64,000 bases of DNA from Pseudothermotoga sp. (GTDB lineage: Bacteria; Thermotogota; Thermotogae; Thermotogales; DSM-5069), in the NCBI GenBank assembly GCA_003510135.1, contig DOKY01000037.1:62001-126000 (forward strand). Direction: 5' to 3'. Below the pieces are notes generated by a model, which was not told the origin of the DNA, made no database searches, and saw nothing but the letters and a program-made list of their open reading frames with translations. Positions 18,176 through 27,949 of the stretch are shown here, piece by piece (position 1 is the stretch's first letter; each line of letters starts with the position of its first letter). Both the position numbers and the translations under genes were made by a program.

Positions 18176-18179
18176 TATA
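18174..18179 (-). promoter_or_regulatory. -10 box for the kinase-to-birA operon
   Basis: A perfect TATAAT on the minus strand lies about 42 bases upstream of the kinase start. No good -35 hexamer stands 16-18 bases further up, where the divergent tRNA-Gln gene begins. It overlaps the -10 region of the tRNA promoter on the other strand, so the two promoters are back-to-back. Confidence 0.5.
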
Positions 18180-18192
18180 GCATGGTAAACAG

Positions 18193-18268
18193 TGGGGCGT
18201 AGCCAAGCTGGTAAGGCATCGGACTTTGGATCCGACATTCGGAGGTTCGAATCCTCCCGCCCCAGCCA
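18193..18268 (+). tRNA. tRNA-Gln (anticodon TTG)
   Basis: A full cloverleaf of 76 bases. Acceptor arms TGGGGCG and CGCCCCA pair over seven bases; the anticodon stem TCGGA/TCCGA encloses the loop CTTTGGA with anticodon TTG; the T arm is GGAGG-TTCGAAT-CCTCC; the 3' end GCCA is encoded. The U1-A72 acceptor closing pair is typical of bacterial tRNA-Gln. Confidence 0.96.
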
Positions 18269-18270
18269 AA

Positions 18271-18300
18271 AAAGTGGGCCCTCAGGCCCACTTCATTTTT
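18271..18300. terminator. Bidirectional intrinsic terminator
   Basis: Stem GTGGGCC (18274-18280), loop CTCA and GGCCCAC (18285-18291), flanked by A-rich sequence on the left and TTCATTTTT on the right. It ends tRNA-Gln on the plus strand and, with six T residues on the other side, the ten-gene minus-strand operon. The last bases overlap the stop codon region of the foldase gene. Confidence 0.85.
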
Positions 18301-19903
18301 GTTCCTCTGTGGTGCTTTGCAGCATTTCTTCCAGCTCTCTCGTCGCCACCTCGAAGTCTATGTAGTTTGGATTCAAATTCCTCAACTGATCCAGATAGAA
18401 CTTGGCAGACGTGGCATCGCCAAGTTCCTTCAAAAGATCATAGAGATTGTAACACGCACTCGCACGCAACTCAGTGGCCGCTGATGTGTCCGAGACGATG
18501 GAAGCCAATCCGGCTTCTATCTCGAGTATGCTCTGAAGCAGCGCTTGGGGACCGACTAGGGGGATATAAGGCTTAACGGTGGAATAGAGCAAGGTGAAAT
18601 AATTGTACTTGAGCTCAACGTTGTTTTTGTCTATCTCGTACATTCTTCGAACTACGTACAAGGATGATGGGTACTGCTCATACAGGTAACGAACGAGTGC
18701 TTCCTTTTTCTCTCTGAGATTCTCATCCAGTTTGCCACCGAGATCTTCAATCTTTTCCACAAGTACCACGTAGGCGCTCTTCAGCGTATCAGGAGCGTCT
18801 ATCGCTATGCTCCCATCCTCAAGGAACAGCTTTTCTGAGAGTTTCCCTTCCAGCTCCGCCAGCTCGGTCTCGCTGGCTGCCTGGCTGATCTTATCCCAAA
18901 CGAAGAGAATCTCGTCCGTTATGCGGAGCTCCAGCTTCTTGCTGCTCACATACTCTTCGTACCATTTCTCAAACAAGCTATTCTGAAGGGTAGATTTTTC
19001 CGTTTCATAGAAATCGCTGAGAGCAAAACTGGCGAAATCCCGCACAACGGTGGCCTCTTTCACATGCGCAACGAACCAGCTTTCGGACAACTTGAATGGG
19101 CCGACGACGCTGTTGGGCGTTGCAGAGAATATCTTTTCATCGATTTCTTTATCGAACCAACCCCTTTTTACACCATTCAAGGGTGTGATTTGAACATCCA
19201 TTTCGCTGGCGGCTTGATCGAACGTTGCGTTGGGCAGCAAAGACATGAACTTGTTTGCTTCTTCTTCGTTCTCAAACCAAGCGAGCTCGACGTTAGCGGT
19301 GTCGTACTTGGCCCTTATGTCCTCTATGTTTTCCTCAAAGTGCTTTTTCATCTCCTCCTCACCGACACCGGCCACCTTGCTTTTCACCTTGTCGAGTGTC
19401 AGCATTTTCTCAACTGATGGCTTCAAAACCTTATCTAAGTAAACTTCCAAACTACCGAAGCGTTGCTTCACATACTGGAGAAAAGCTTGATTTTTCTTTA
19501 TCTCGTCCTCGTATTCTTTCAACTTGGCGTTGATCTCTTTCTTCGTTGGTAAGAGGTTGTTTTCTTTCGCATACATCAGGATAACGCGCTCCTTCAACAA
19601 TTCTTTGAGCAAGTTTGCCTTTTGCGGTGGTTCTTCGAACAAAGGATCCAAACTGCCTACAGAATAATTTGCGAGAAAGTTCGCGTATTCAAACTCCAGT
19701 TCGGCAGACGGTACTTTCGCTATCGGATCATTTGGTTCTTGTCCGTTGACCGCCACGTAACCTGTAATCTCCGTTTGAGACTCCGTGCCTTGAGCACGTG
19801 AAGAAATGTAACCTGCGACGGACCACCAGGCAATGCCCGCGACAAATGCAACAGCGAGGGCCCAGACAATCACGTTCTGCCACTTTTTGAACCATTTTCT
19901 CAT
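18293..19903 (-). CDS. SurA/PpiD-like envelope foldase with degenerate parvulin domain
   Basis: A 536-residue membrane-anchored protein. It has a basic start and one membrane helix (about residues 11-33), a SurA-N-like helical chaperone region (about 65-190, [16 protein letters not shown]), then a parvulin-like segment (about 200-295) recognisable by [20 protein letters not shown] followed by [14 protein letters not shown]. The strand that normally reads ASHIL is VELAWF here, so isomerase activity is doubtful. The C-terminal third is helical and repeat-like (TPR-like character, about 400-530). It probably helps fold exported proteins. Its ATG overlaps the lysS stop; it is last in the operon before the terminator. 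Confidence 0.75.
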   Translation of the reverse strand: MRKWFKKWQNVIVWALAVAFVAGIAWWSVAGYISSRAQGTESQTEITGYVAVNGQEPNDPIAKVPSAELEFEYANFLANYSVGSLDPLFEEPPQKANLLKELLKERVILMYAKENNLLPTKKEINAKLKEYEDEIKKNQAFLQYVKQRFGSLEVYLDKVLKPSVEKMLTLDKVKSKVAGVGEEEMKKHFEENIEDIRAKYDTANVELAWFENEEEANKFMSLLPNATFDQAASEMDVQITPLNGVKRGWFDKEIDEKIFSATPNSVVGPFKLSESWFVAHVKEATVVRDFASFALSDFYETEKSTLQNSLFEKWYEEYVSSKKLELRITDEILFVWDKISQAASETELAELEGKLSEKLFLEDGSIAIDAPDTLKSAYVVLVEKIEDLGGKLDENLREKKEALVRYLYEQYPSSLYVVRRMYEIDKNNVELKYNYFTLLYSTVKPYIPLVGPQALLQSILEIEAGLASIVSDTSAATELRASACYNLYDLLKELGDATSAKFYLDQLRNLNPNYIDFEVATRELEEMLQSTTEEQK

Positions 19904-21405
19904 GACCCAGCACTCCTTTCTTCCTCATCCAAAGCTTCGTCAGAGCGTTGACTGACGAGTGGAAATGCGATCACATCCCTTATCGAAGGAGAATCCGTTA
20001 AGAGCATGATGAGTCTGTCTATGCCTATACCCAGTCCACCTGTCGGGGGCATTCCGTACTCTAAAGCCCTCACAAAGTCAAGATCCATTCTATGGGCTTC
20101 CCTATCACCCGCTTCGAGAAGTTTTGCCTGCGCTAGGAAACGTTCCATCTGTTCTTGTGGATCGTTCAGCTCGCTGAAGGCATTGCCAAGTTCCATACCA
20201 CAGATTATGGGTTCGAACCTCTCGGTGAGTCGAGGGTCCTGCCTGTGCCTCTTAGCAAGAGGTGATATGTCCACAGGATGGTCCATCAGGAATGTGGGCT
20301 GCACTATCTGATCTTCCACGAGATCCCAGAGTTTTTCGATCATCTTGCCTCGGGTTTTGAGTTCTGGCTCCACCCCACGCTCTTTCAAAAAAGAATAGAG
20401 CTTCTCATCGCTGTCCTCGAGTATGTCAACGCCCAGTTTCTCTTTTATGAATTCGTGCATTCTTACTCGTCTCCAGGGTGGTGTGAAGTCGATCTCCACT
20501 CCTTGATAGGTGATTTTATACGTACCGAACAGGTAATGAACTAGACTTGAGATCATCTGTTCCGTGAGCTCCATCATGTCGTTGTAATCTGCGTAAGCCT
20601 GGTATATCTCAATAGATGTGAACTCAGGACTGTGTTTGTATGATATTCCTTCGTTTCTAAAATTTTTTCCCATTTCGAACACTTTTTCGAATCCGCCGAC
20701 TATGTAACGTTTCAAATGAAGTTCCGGCGCGATTCTCAGATACACATCACAGTCGAGCGCTTCGAGCCTTGTCACAAAGGGTCTTGCGCTGCCTCCACCT
20801 GGGACGAAGTTCAAGATGGGCGTTTCAACCTCGACGAAACCCCTGTCGACCAGGAACTTTCTTATAAAGGCCATCGCCTTGTATCTGATTTTGAATCTCT
20901 CTATTGTGCTATCGTTCGCGATCATATCCACGTACCTCTGTCTGTATGCCAGTTCCTTGTCCTTGAGCCCGTGCCACTTCTCCGGTAAGGGTCTCACGGC
21001 CTTGCACAAGAGTTGGAATTCCTCAACGAAAATCGTCAGCTCACCGGTTTTGCTTTTGAAAGGAAATCCTCTGATTCCGATGATGTCACCTGTGTCTATG
21101 TACCTCTTGAAAAACTCGTACGTCTTTTCTCCGACCGCGTCTTGCTTGATGTAGGCTTGAATCCTGCCGTCGAAGTCCTTCAAGGTAAAGAAACAGGACT
21201 TTCCATGCAATCTTATCGTCATCACACGACCCGCAGTGGAGAGTTTCTCGTTTTCTAACACCTCAGAAGGATTCAGATGACCAAATTTTTCGCGTATCTG
21301 ACCACTCGAGTACGTCTTCACGAATCTGTAAGGATAAGGATTGACCCCCATTACACGGATTTCACCTATTTTCTGCAACTTCTGGTTCCGTATCTCTTGA
21401 GCCAC
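19900..21405 (-). CDS. lysS: Lysyl-tRNA synthetase, class II
   Basis: Charges tRNA-Lys. The 501-residue protein has the N-terminal OB-fold anticodon domain (about 40-160, with [13 protein letters not shown]) and the class II catalytic core: motif 2 [15 protein letters not shown] (about residue 245) and motif 3 [12 protein letters not shown] (about residue 465). The GTG start follows GAGGTG. It lies between greA and the foldase gene. A tRNA-Lys (CTT) gene is also in this window at 31420. Confidence 0.97.
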   Translation of the reverse strand: MAQEIRNQKLQKIGEIRVMGVNPYPYRFVKTYSSGQIREKFGHLNPSEVLENEKLSTAGRVMTIRLHGKSCFFTLKDFDGRIQAYIKQDAVGEKTYEFFKRYIDTGDIIGIRGFPFKSKTGELTIFVEEFQLLCKAVRPLPEKWHGLKDKELAYRQRYVDMIANDSTIERFKIRYKAMAFIRKFLVDRGFVEVETPILNFVPGGGSARPFVTRLEALDCDVYLRIAPELHLKRYIVGGFEKVFEMGKNFRNEGISYKHSPEFTSIEIYQAYADYNDMMELTEQMISSLVHYLFGTYKITYQGVEIDFTPPWRRVRMHEFIKEKLGVDILEDSDEKLYSFLKERGVEPELKTRGKMIEKLWDLVEDQIVQPTFLMDHPVDISPLAKRHRQDPRLTERFEPIICGMELGNAFSELNDPQEQMERFLAQAKLLEAGDREAHRMDLDFVRALEYGMPPTGGLGIGIDRLIMLLTDSPSIRDVIAFPLVSQRSDEALDEEERSAGS

Positions 21406-21414
21406 ACGACCACC

Positions 21415-21888
21415 TCACTCCGTCTTTATGCCTATTATTTCGTACTTCACTTGCCCAGATGGTGTCTTCAGACGGACGATTTCCCCGATCTTCTTGTTCA
21501 GCAGGACCCTTCCGACAGGTGAATCGACACTCACTTTGTTTGAAAATATGTCCGATTCATGCGGATTCACGAGTCTTATGGTCCTCTCTTCACCCGTGTT
21601 GAGGTTTCTGATCACCACCCAGGAACCTATCGAGACAACGTCTGATTCGGCGGATTCTATAATCTCTGCATTGTTCAGGATCTGTTCCAGTTCAGCGATC
21701 CTGCTGTTAATCCTTCCTTGCTCATTCTTCGCCTCGTCGTACTCGGTGTTCTCGGCGAGGTCACCAAGCTCTCTCGCTTCCTTTATGCGTTGCGAGATTT
21801 CATACATGAGCTTTTGTCTCAAACTTTCCAGTTCCTGCTTGAGCGCCTCGTAACCTTCCTTTGTGAGCTTGATCACGCTTTTCTTCAT
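21415..21888 (-). CDS. greA: Transcription elongation factor GreA
   Basis: Rescues backtracked RNA polymerase by stimulating transcript cleavage. It has 157 residues with the N-terminal coiled coil carrying [17 protein letters not shown] (the acidic tip that enters the secondary channel, about 42-60) and the C-terminal FKBP-like domain ([14 protein letters not shown]). Length matches the family. The ATG has GAGGAGGG upstream and overlaps the nrdR stop. Confidence 0.97.
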   Translation of the reverse strand: MKKSVIKLTKEGYEALKQELESLRQKLMYEISQRIKEARELGDLAENTEYDEAKNEQGRINSRIAELEQILNNAEIIESAESDVVSIGSWVVIRNLNTGEERTIRLVNPHESDIFSNKVSVDSPVGRVLLNKKIGEIVRLKTPSGQVKYEIIGIKTE

Positions 21889-22352
21889 AATGTTCCCTCC
21901 TCGTTCTTCTTCAATTCTTTCACAATCTCTAGAAATTGATCTATCTCCCTGAAGTCCTTGTACACGGACGCGAATCTGACGTACGCCACCTGGTCAATGT
22001 TTTTGAGCTTCTGCATGACGAGCTCGCCGATCATCCTCGAGGAGACTTCGGTGTAACCCGTCTTCTGTATCGCAAGCTCAACCTCTTCAACGAGCTTTTC
22101 GAGTGTTTCATAGGGTATCGGCCTCTTCTCGCAGGCCTTCAAAACACCGTTCAACACTTTGTTTCTATCGAACGCTTCCCTTCGTCCATCTTTCTTCACA
22201 ACGATTATGGGTAACAATTCATAGCGTTCGTATGTGGTGAAACGGGCTCCACACTCCAAACATTCCCTGCGGCGCCTTATCGCCGTGCCATCGAGGGTCG
22301 GCCTGGAGTCAAGGACCCTGCTGTCCGGATGACCACAGTAAGGACACTTCAT
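21885..22352 (-). CDS. nrdR: Transcriptional repressor NrdR
   Basis: Represses ribonucleotide reductase genes according to ATP/dATP state. It has 155 residues with the zinc ribbon CPYCGHPDS...[13 protein letters not shown] (about 3-42) and the ATP-cone domain from [17 protein letters not shown] (about 50-140). Coupled by four-base overlaps to whiA and greA. Two sites matching the NrdR box are present in this same window upstream of nrdDG (46896-46911 and 46926-46941), so its likely target is visible. Confidence 0.97.
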   Translation of the reverse strand: MKCPYCGHPDSRVLDSRPTLDGTAIRRRRECLECGARFTTYERYELLPIIVVKKDGRREAFDRNKVLNGVLKACEKRPIPYETLEKLVEEVELAIQKTGYTEVSSRMIGELVMQKLKNIDQVAYVRFASVYKDFREIDQFLEIVKELKKNEEGTL

Positions 22353-23278
22353 TCCACTCTCTCCCGGGCCAGGTTCCTGGCTATGTTCATGATTTTCCTC
22401 AGGCGCGAGTAAACCATTGATTTACTCATGGGTGGTGTCATGAGCTCACCGAGCTCCCTCAAGCTGAGATCTTCGTTTTCGAGCCTCAACTTCGCTATTT
22501 GCCTCAAATCCTCGTCGAGCGAGTCTATGCCTATGGTTTCTTCTATGATCTGTAGGGCCTCCAACTGCGCCACTGTGCTCCTACCTATTCTATCAGCGTT
22601 TGCAGAAATGAAATTCATACTCCTGTTAACGTCAGATGCAATCGAACGCTGTCGAATGAGTTCTTCGACGCGGTTGGCAGCCTCTATAGCACCGATTAAG
22701 TGTAGTACTTCCACAACATCTTGAGCGCGTCTCAGTGACAGTCTGTATGCGTGTTTGAGGCGTTTGATCTTTGGTTCCAAACCGAACGTCCGGCTCAATA
22801 TACCTGCTATCTGTTGAAGAAATTCTCCATCGTGGTACGTGAGCTCCCAGTGGTACGTACGCGCAGGGTTCAGGATCGAACCGCATCCTAAGTAAAAACC
22901 TCTCAGGAAGGCTCCAAACATCGCAGGGTCTCTGTACTTGATTATCTTTTCCCAGAAAGATCCCTTCATATCGATGTCTTCTAAGAATTCCAGCCCGAGG
23001 CTCACCAGTGCGCCCCTCGCTGAGCGGAGTCCTTTAACAGAGAACACCACCATCTGGTAATCTCTCACAGAAAGTGCTTTCAACAGTTTCAAGAATCTAC
23101 GCGCAGTTTGTACGTTGGGAAACCTGACCAGGATCTCTGCTCCTGATTGAGAAAGGTTCAGGGATCCCCTTGCTTTGATGAATCCGTACACTTCGTTGGC
23201 CGCCAACTTTGGATCGTCAGCACTTGAAGAACAGAGTTCGTGGCGCACGAATTCGGAAAAGTTGATCCCGCTTCTCAT
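22349..23278 (-). CDS. whiA: WhiA-family DNA-binding protein
   Basis: A 309-residue WhiA: an N-terminal domain of LAGLIDADG endonuclease fold without catalytic acids (about 15-200, with [12 protein letters not shown]) joined to a C-terminal helix-turn-helix (about 225-300, [19 protein letters not shown]). In actinobacteria it activates sporulation genes; in others it affects cell division and chromosome segregation. It stands in the conserved rapZ-yvcK-whiA order. Confidence 0.95.
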   Translation of the reverse strand: MRSGINFSEFVRHELCSSSADDPKLAANEVYGFIKARGSLNLSQSGAEILVRFPNVQTARRFLKLLKALSVRDYQMVVFSVKGLRSARGALVSLGLEFLEDIDMKGSFWEKIIKYRDPAMFGAFLRGFYLGCGSILNPARTYHWELTYHDGEFLQQIAGILSRTFGLEPKIKRLKHAYRLSLRRAQDVVEVLHLIGAIEAANRVEELIRQRSIASDVNRSMNFISANADRIGRSTVAQLEALQIIEETIGIDSLDEDLRQIAKLRLENEDLSLRELGELMTPPMSKSMVYSRLRKIMNIARNLARERVE

Positions 23279-23279
23279 C

Positions 23280-24233
23280 CTAGAATGGCCCCCTCAGTAA
23301 ACCTATCACGACCTCAGCCGTCTTGTGCGGATCGTGCCTCGCTTTGGGTCTTGGATCGTTGGCTTCGTAAGTGATTTCTAACAGATCTTGAAAGATATAC
23401 CTTCCGTCCACTCGACCGCGTGGTAACACCGGTTCCGATCCTTCTCTTGCGTAGGATTCCAACACGTCTTTCGGTGGCAAAACTCTGTTCGCAACGATGT
23501 GATCCAGTCGAACCTTCAAATACCTCTCCACCTCGGACACGTGGTCTTCGAGACTGTAGCCAATCGTTTCACCGGGCTGAGTCATGATGTTCGCTATGTA
23601 GATCTTCTTCGCCTTTTTATTCTCACCAATCGCTTCGGTCATTCCGTCCACCAGAAGGTTGGTGATCACGCTCGTGTACAGGCTACCCGGCCCCAGCAGG
23701 ATCGCGTCAGCCTGAGAGATTTCGCTCAGCACCTCGTCCAGCGCGCGTACTTTCTTGTCAAGATCCACCAAAACGATTTTGGCATCGGTCTTCTTGGCGA
23801 TCTCGGTCTCTCCCACAACGGTGGAACCGTCATTGTAGGTTGCCTTCAGCCTTATGACTTCCTCGCACACCGGAAGCACTTTTCCTTCTATCGCGAGTAT
23901 GTCCGAAGCGTACCTGACGGCTTTCGCAAAACTTCCTGTCATCATCGTGAGGGCTGCGAGTATTATGTTGCCAACACTGTGCTCCGAAAGACTTCCATTC
24001 GTTCTGAATCTGTACGAAAAAAGCTTGCTCATCAAGCTTTCGGCCTTCGCAAGCGCTATGATGTTGTTTCTCACATCACCCGGCGGCGGTACGTTGAGTT
24101 CCTCTCGTATTTTGCCGGAGCTACCTCCTTCGTCTGTCACAGCCACCACGGCGGTCAATTCGAGGTCCTTGTCTTTCAAACCTCTGAGGATGGTTGAAAG
24201 CCCCGTTCCACCGCCGATAGCGATCACTTTCAT
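23280..24233 (-). CDS. yvcK: YvcK/GlmR-family UDP-sugar-binding regulator
   Basis: A 317-residue protein of the CofD-like fold: GGGTGLSTILRGLK (residues 7-20), AVTDEGGSSGKIREEL and PPPGDVRNNIIAL are family hallmarks, and LLGPGSLYTSVI is the later signature. In Bacillus the protein binds UDP-GlcNAc and tunes amino-sugar and wall precursor synthesis. The order rapZ-yvcK-whiA is conserved in many Gram-positives and Thermotogales. ATG overlaps the rapZ stop. Confidence 0.95.
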   Translation of the reverse strand: MKVIAIGGGTGLSTILRGLKDKDLELTAVVAVTDEGGSSGKIREELNVPPPGDVRNNIIALAKAESLMSKLFSYRFRTNGSLSEHSVGNIILAALTMMTGSFAKAVRYASDILAIEGKVLPVCEEVIRLKATYNDGSTVVGETEIAKKTDAKIVLVDLDKKVRALDEVLSEISQADAILLGPGSLYTSVITNLLVDGMTEAIGENKKAKKIYIANIMTQPGETIGYSLEDHVSEVERYLKVRLDHIVANRVLPPKDVLESYAREGSEPVLPRGRVDGRYIFQDLLEITYEANDPRPKARHDPHKTAEVVIGLLRGPF

Positions 24234-25066
24234 TTGTTCACATCCCGATGCTCAATTTCAACAGCAAATTCGTTCGAGAGCCTCTCAGCGAGTCGTTCCA
24301 CCACGTAGACGGATCTGTGCCGACCACCGGTACAGCCCACAGATACCGTCATTCCAGCTCTGCCAACCTTTTTGTAACCCGCGGCGGCAATATGGATCAT
24401 GTTTGCTGCGCACTCGATGTACTCGGCTACGTCGCTTTGATTTTCGAAGAACCGTTTGACTCTTTCGTCGCGCCCATCAAGTGGTGCGAGTTCCGAATGA
24501 TAATAAGGGTTTGCCATGAATCTGACGTCCAGCAAGAAGTCGGTGTCGGGCGGCAAACCATACTTGAAACCGAAGCTCCTCAACCTTATGAGAAAAGTTT
24601 TCTCTATTGACAACAGGCTGCTTATTCGCTCACGTAACATCTGTATGTCCATTTCTGTGGTGTCTATGACAAGCGACATGTTTCTTATCTCCTCGAGCAT
24701 CTTCTTCTCCGTGTCGATGGCTTCAGACAGACTCAGCTTTCCCTCGAGCGGGTGTTTTCTGCGCGTCACGGAAAATCTTCTGATCAATTCTTCCTTGGAA
24801 GCCTCTAAGAACAGCACACTGACCGATGCACCATAACTCTGAAGCAGCTTCCTCACCGCACTCGTCAGATCACCGAACTGAGCACTCCTCACATCCAGCA
24901 CTAAGGCTACGTTCTCCATCGACGAGCTCATAACGACGGCCATGAAATCGTTCAGCAGGGTTGGAGGAAGATTATCTATGCAGAAAAAACCAAGGTCTTC
25001 TAGTATCCTTATCGCAGTACTTTTACCTGCCCCAGAAAGTCCAGAGACAACAAATGTCCTCTTCAC
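24230..25066 (-). CDS. rapZ: RapZ-family nucleotide-binding protein
   Basis: A 278-residue protein with Walker A GLSGAGKST (residues 9-17) and the C-terminal family block (RSFGFKYGLPPDTDFLLDVR, VGCTGGRHRSVYV). In E. coli RapZ controls GlmS through small RNAs; elsewhere its role is less clear, but linkage with yvcK supports a cell-wall precursor function. GTG overlaps the TGA of murI (GTGA). Confidence 0.95.
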   Translation of the reverse strand: MKRTFVVSGLSGAGKSTAIRILEDLGFFCIDNLPPTLLNDFMAVVMSSSMENVALVLDVRSAQFGDLTSAVRKLLQSYGASVSVLFLEASKEELIRRFSVTRRKHPLEGKLSLSEAIDTEKKMLEEIRNMSLVIDTTEMDIQMLRERISSLLSIEKTFLIRLRSFGFKYGLPPDTDFLLDVRFMANPYYHSELAPLDGRDERVKRFFENQSDVAEYIECAANMIHIAAAGYKKVGRAGMTVSVGCTGGRHRSVYVVERLAERLSNEFAVEIEHRDVNK

Positions 25067-25821
25067 GTTGTGACTTCACCCCAAGAGAATTCCTCGACGG
25101 TGTATGGAAGAGCGACACCGTATCTTTGCACCTTCTTTGAAAAGGATTCTGCATCAGAAGAAACGTAGAATTTCACGCGTGCCTTTCCATCTGGATTCTT
25201 CAAAAGGAGCCCTTCGAGTTTTTTCGCCAGCAGTTCGGCCGGATCCAGAACCAAGATTCCTCCAGACAATCCTTCAAAAACGTGTTTTACCAAGGGGAAA
25301 TGCGTGCATCCCAGGATTATTGCATCGACACCGACCTGACGCATGTAATCCACAGCTTCGCTGACGATGCGTTCGATTTTTTCATCCTGGGCGCAGGATT
25401 CTATCGCCGAAACCAGTTCCTGACAGGGTCGTTGAAAAACTTCGACACCGATGCGGTTCATCTTGTCAAGATAAACTCCGCTACTCACGGTCGCTTCAGT
25501 TGCCACCACACCGACTTTTTTCAAATCAGAGGGCAAATCGAAGTCAAGGATGCCAAAGAAATTGGCTTGGGGTTGCGCGTTTAAAGCCATCAGGGCCGCC
25601 TGAGCAGTGTTGCAGGCAGAGATCACAACATCGGCGCCCTTCGCGCGCAGAAAACGGATGCAATCCAGAGCGATGTCTTTAACTTCTTCAACACTCTTCG
25701 TCCCGAAAGGCGCATGGGCTGTATCGGCAACGTAGAGATACTCGCACCCTGCCCTGTATCTTATCAGCTGGGACAATACAGTGAGGCCTCCAACACCGGA
25801 GTCGAAGAGACCGATCTTCAG
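25063..25821 (-). CDS. murI: Glutamate racemase with a CTG start codon
   Basis: Makes D-glutamate for peptidoglycan. The 252-residue protein has the N-terminal LKIGLFDSGVGGLTV with catalytic-site Asp8-Ser9, the first catalytic cysteine in ACNTAQ and the second in GCTHFPLV. The N-terminal block is essential for the family, yet no ATG, GTG or TTG precedes it in frame: an in-frame TGA stands three codons before. CTG at 25821 is placed five bases after AGGTGAT, an ideal ribosome site. The next standard start (TTG 25776) would remove 15 residues including the catalytic Asp-Ser. CTG initiation is therefore strongly implied. Confidence 0.9.
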   Translation of the reverse strand: MKIGLFDSGVGGLTVLSQLIRYRAGCEYLYVADTAHAPFGTKSVEEVKDIALDCIRFLRAKGADVVISACNTAQAALMALNAQPQANFFGILDFDLPSDLKKVGVVATEATVSSGVYLDKMNRIGVEVFQRPCQELVSAIESCAQDEKIERIVSEAVDYMRQVGVDAIILGCTHFPLVKHVFEGLSGGILVLDPAELLAKKLEGLLLKNPDGKARVKFYVSSDAESFSKKVQRYGVALPYTVEEFSWGEVTT

Positions 25822-25827
25822 CCAGCA

Positions 25828-26085
25828 TCACCTCTTGTGGCTCATGAAATCCCTCAATTTGTTCGTAACTTTTGAGATAGTTTCCTCGTACTGTATCTCG
25901 TTTAAGACAGAATTGGCAAGCATGACGACAAGAATTTCGTCAATACTCGCGTCCGAGGAATTGTTCTTAATTTGCGTGAACTGGTTTTGTATCCTGTTGA
26001 CCACGGCGAGCACGAATTCTTCTGGAACATCCGCACTCAATTCGTAAGATTTGTCGCCAAGCTTGAGAACGAGAGTCCTTTTCAT
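25828..26085 (-). CDS. zapA: ZapA-like cell division protein
   Basis: An 85-residue protein with the ZapA layout: an N-terminal beta-hairpin domain (TLVLKLGDKSYELSADVPEEF) and a C-terminal helix (VNRIQNQF and on) that dimerises. ZapA bundles FtsZ filaments at the septum. It is preceded by a coiled-coil gene and followed by murI, a setting consistent with division and wall synthesis. The AAGAGGTGA at its end contains its stop and serves as ribosome site for murI. Confidence 0.75.
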   Translation of the reverse strand: MKRTLVLKLGDKSYELSADVPEEFVLAVVNRIQNQFTQIKNNSSDASIDEILVVMLANSVLNEIQYEETISKVTNKLRDFMSHKR

Positions 26086-26089
26086 GGGA

Positions 26090-26320
26090 TCAGGTCCCCG
26101 CCAGACTGATCATTTTCTGTAGCTTCTCAACTAGTGAATTCATAGTGTCCCTGTAGGTTTCAACCAGCTTTTCAAGCTCTTTCTTTTCTTTATCCACCTG
26201 TTCTAGCTTGGTGAGAACCTCGTTCATTTGACTCCAGAGCTGTTCGTTCTCTTCCTTCAGGCGCTTGTAGTCTTCTAACAACTTATCGACCAGTTCTTGG
26301 AGTTCGACGATCTTGTCCAA
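26090..26320 (-). CDS. Small coiled-coil protein, first gene of the zapA-murI-lysS operon
   Basis: About 76 residues, nearly all heptad-repeat helix rich in Leu, Glu and Lys (DKIVELQELVDKLLEDY onward). It resembles the small coiled-coil partners found with ZapA (such as ZapB), but no family is certain. TTG at 26320 follows GAGGGGTG by about seven bases. A GTG at 26368 would extend it by 16 basic residues and is less likely. Confidence 0.6.
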   Translation of the reverse strand: MDKIVELQELVDKLLEDYKRLKEENEQLWSQMNEVLTKLEQVDKEKKELEKLVETYRDTMNSLVEKLQKMISLAGT

Positions 26321-26382
26321 AGCAGCACACCCCTCTCTGTGTGCTTTTTTCAAAAGAAATGATATCACAAAGGCTGAACTTT

Positions 26383-26412
26383 TTGTCTTCTCAACAACAC
26401 GTGTGATAAATT
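26383..26412 (+). promoter_or_regulatory. Possible promoter of hutH
   Basis: TTGTCT (26383-26388), an 18-base spacer and TAAATT (26407-26412), 20 bases before the hutH start. The match is moderate. The space to the divergent coiled-coil gene is about 110 bases, so promoters for both directions must lie here. Confidence 0.4.
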
Positions 26413-26431
26413 TGCTTTTGGGGTGGTCGCT

Positions 26432-27949
26432 TTGTTCATAGGTGAGAACGATCTGGATGTGCGTTCAATCGTTAAGGTTGCCAGGTCCAACGAGCGGGTT
26501 ACTCTGTCTCCGTCCGCAATCGATAGAATGAAAGTTTCCCGAACCGTCGTCGAAAGGCTTGCGAGTTCGGAAAAGCCAGTCTACGGTGTGAACACCGGTT
26601 TCGGAGCATTCGCAACGACGAAGATTCCGAAAGACAGGTTGCTGTCACTTCAAAGGAACATTCTCCTGTCGCACGCCTGCGGCGTAGGTGAGCCTCTGCC
26701 CCCCGATGTGGTTCGCGCCATGATCCTGACGAGGGCGCACACGCTCGCATTGGGCCATTCTGGAGTCAGACCAGTCGTCGTCGAAAAACTCTGCGAGATG
26801 CTGAACAAGTCAATAGTGCCGTACATTCCATCCAGAGGGTCCGTGGGAGCGAGTGGAGATCTGGCACCGCTCGCCCATGTTGCGCTCGTGCTCATCGGGG
26901 AAGGTGAGGTGTTGATCGACGGTGAACCCAGGCCAGCGCGTGACGTGATTCGCTCGCTCGATTTTGAACCCATCCAGCTGTTTGAGAAGGAAGGACTCAG
27001 CTTGGTCAACGGTACGCAGGCCATGTCGGCGTGCCTCGCTCTGGCCGTGAACGATGCTCTCAATCTGGTTCGTCTCTCCACGGAAGTCGCCGCACTGAGT
27101 GCGGATGTTCTGTTCGCTTCAACGGACCCCTACGATGAGGCGGTGGCAAGGACGAGAAAACACCGTGGACAAGCCATCATACTCAGAATGATGAGAGAAA
27201 GATTCGAATCCAGCCAGCTGAGAGCCTCACATCTGAACTGTCCGAGAGTTCAGGATGCTTATTCCTTACGCTGTATACCTCAGGTTCACGGGGCCGTTTT
27301 GGACGTTCTTTTCTTTGCAAAGAAGGTCGTTGAAGACGAAGTGAACTCCGTGACCGACAATCCCATAATCTACGGAGAGAGGGTGATCTCGCAGGGCAAC
27401 TTCCACGGAGAACCGCTTGCCTTCGCTGCTGACTTTTTGTGCATAGCGCTCACCGATCTTGGAAACATGATCGAGCGCAGGATCGATAGACTGCTGAATC
27501 CCAAATTGAACGAAGGTTTGCCCCCATTTTTGGCCTTCGGTGAAGCAGGTGTCAATTCGGGTCTGATGATTTGGCAGTACACTGCGGCCGCACTGTGCAA
27601 CGAGAACAAGGTTCTGGCGCATCCTGCATCGACTGACACGATTCCGACGAGCGGTTTCCAGGAAGATCATGTGAGCATGGGCATGAACGCGTGTCTGAAA
27701 CTGCTGAAGGTACTCGACAACGTCGAGACGCTTCTGGCGATAGAACTCATGTGCGGCGCCAGAGCCCTTCAGGCAAGAAGACCCATGAAATCTTCGCAGC
27801 TCAACGAGGAACTGTTCTCACGCGTGGAGGATCTCCTGGAAAGCGCATCGGACGACACGTACTGGCAAAGCAGCTTCAGGAAAATCAGGCACTTTGTTGA
27901 TCAAACCATCAAAACGACGCACATGGAATGGTGGAGAGCGTATGAATGA
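26432..27949 (+). CDS. hutH: Histidine ammonia-lyase
   Basis: Converts L-histidine to urocanate and ammonia. The 505-residue protein contains the self-cyclising MIO triad in GASGDLAPLAH (about residues 140-150), the Ser-His pair of histidine-specific lyases in LLSHACGVGEPL and the C-terminal TSGFQEDHVSMG. No hutU, hutI or hutG follows; instead the stop overlaps a nuclease gene. TTG at 26432 has GGGGTGG five bases before it; GTG 26423 is an alternative. Isolated hutH suggests histidine used as a nitrogen source by an incomplete route, or another use of urocanate. Confidence 0.93.
   Translation: MFIGENDLDVRSIVKVARSNERVTLSPSAIDRMKVSRTVVERLASSEKPVYGVNTGFGAFATTKIPKDRLLSLQRNILLSHACGVGEPLPPDVVRAMILTRAHTLALGHSGVRPVVVEKLCEMLNKSIVPYIPSRGSVGASGDLAPLAHVALVLIGEGEVLIDGEPRPARDVIRSLDFEPIQLFEKEGLSLVNGTQAMSACLALAVNDALNLVRLSTEVAALSADVLFASTDPYDEAVARTRKHRGQAIILRMMRERFESSQLRASHLNCPRVQDAYSLRCIPQVHGAVLDVLFFAKKVVEDEVNSVTDNPIIYGERVISQGNFHGEPLAFAADFLCIALTDLGNMIERRIDRLLNPKLNEGLPPFLAFGEAGVNSGLMIWQYTAAALCNENKVLAHPASTDTIPTSGFQEDHVSMGMNACLKLLKVLDNVETLLAIELMCGARALQARRPMKSSQLNEELFSRVEDLLESASDDTYWQSSFRKIRHFVDQTIKTTHMEWWRAYE

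Noticed and set aside
25776..25778. TTG as the start of murI
   Set aside because: It would delete the conserved N-terminal block and has no ribosome site; CTG 25821 has an ideal one.
25821..25835. A frameshift or sequencing error as explanation for the missing murI start
   Set aside because: The frame is continuous from CTG to the stop and the ribosome site spacing is normal. The alternative ATG at 25826 opens another frame with no MurI features. An error that changed ATG to CTG cannot be excluded from sequence alone.
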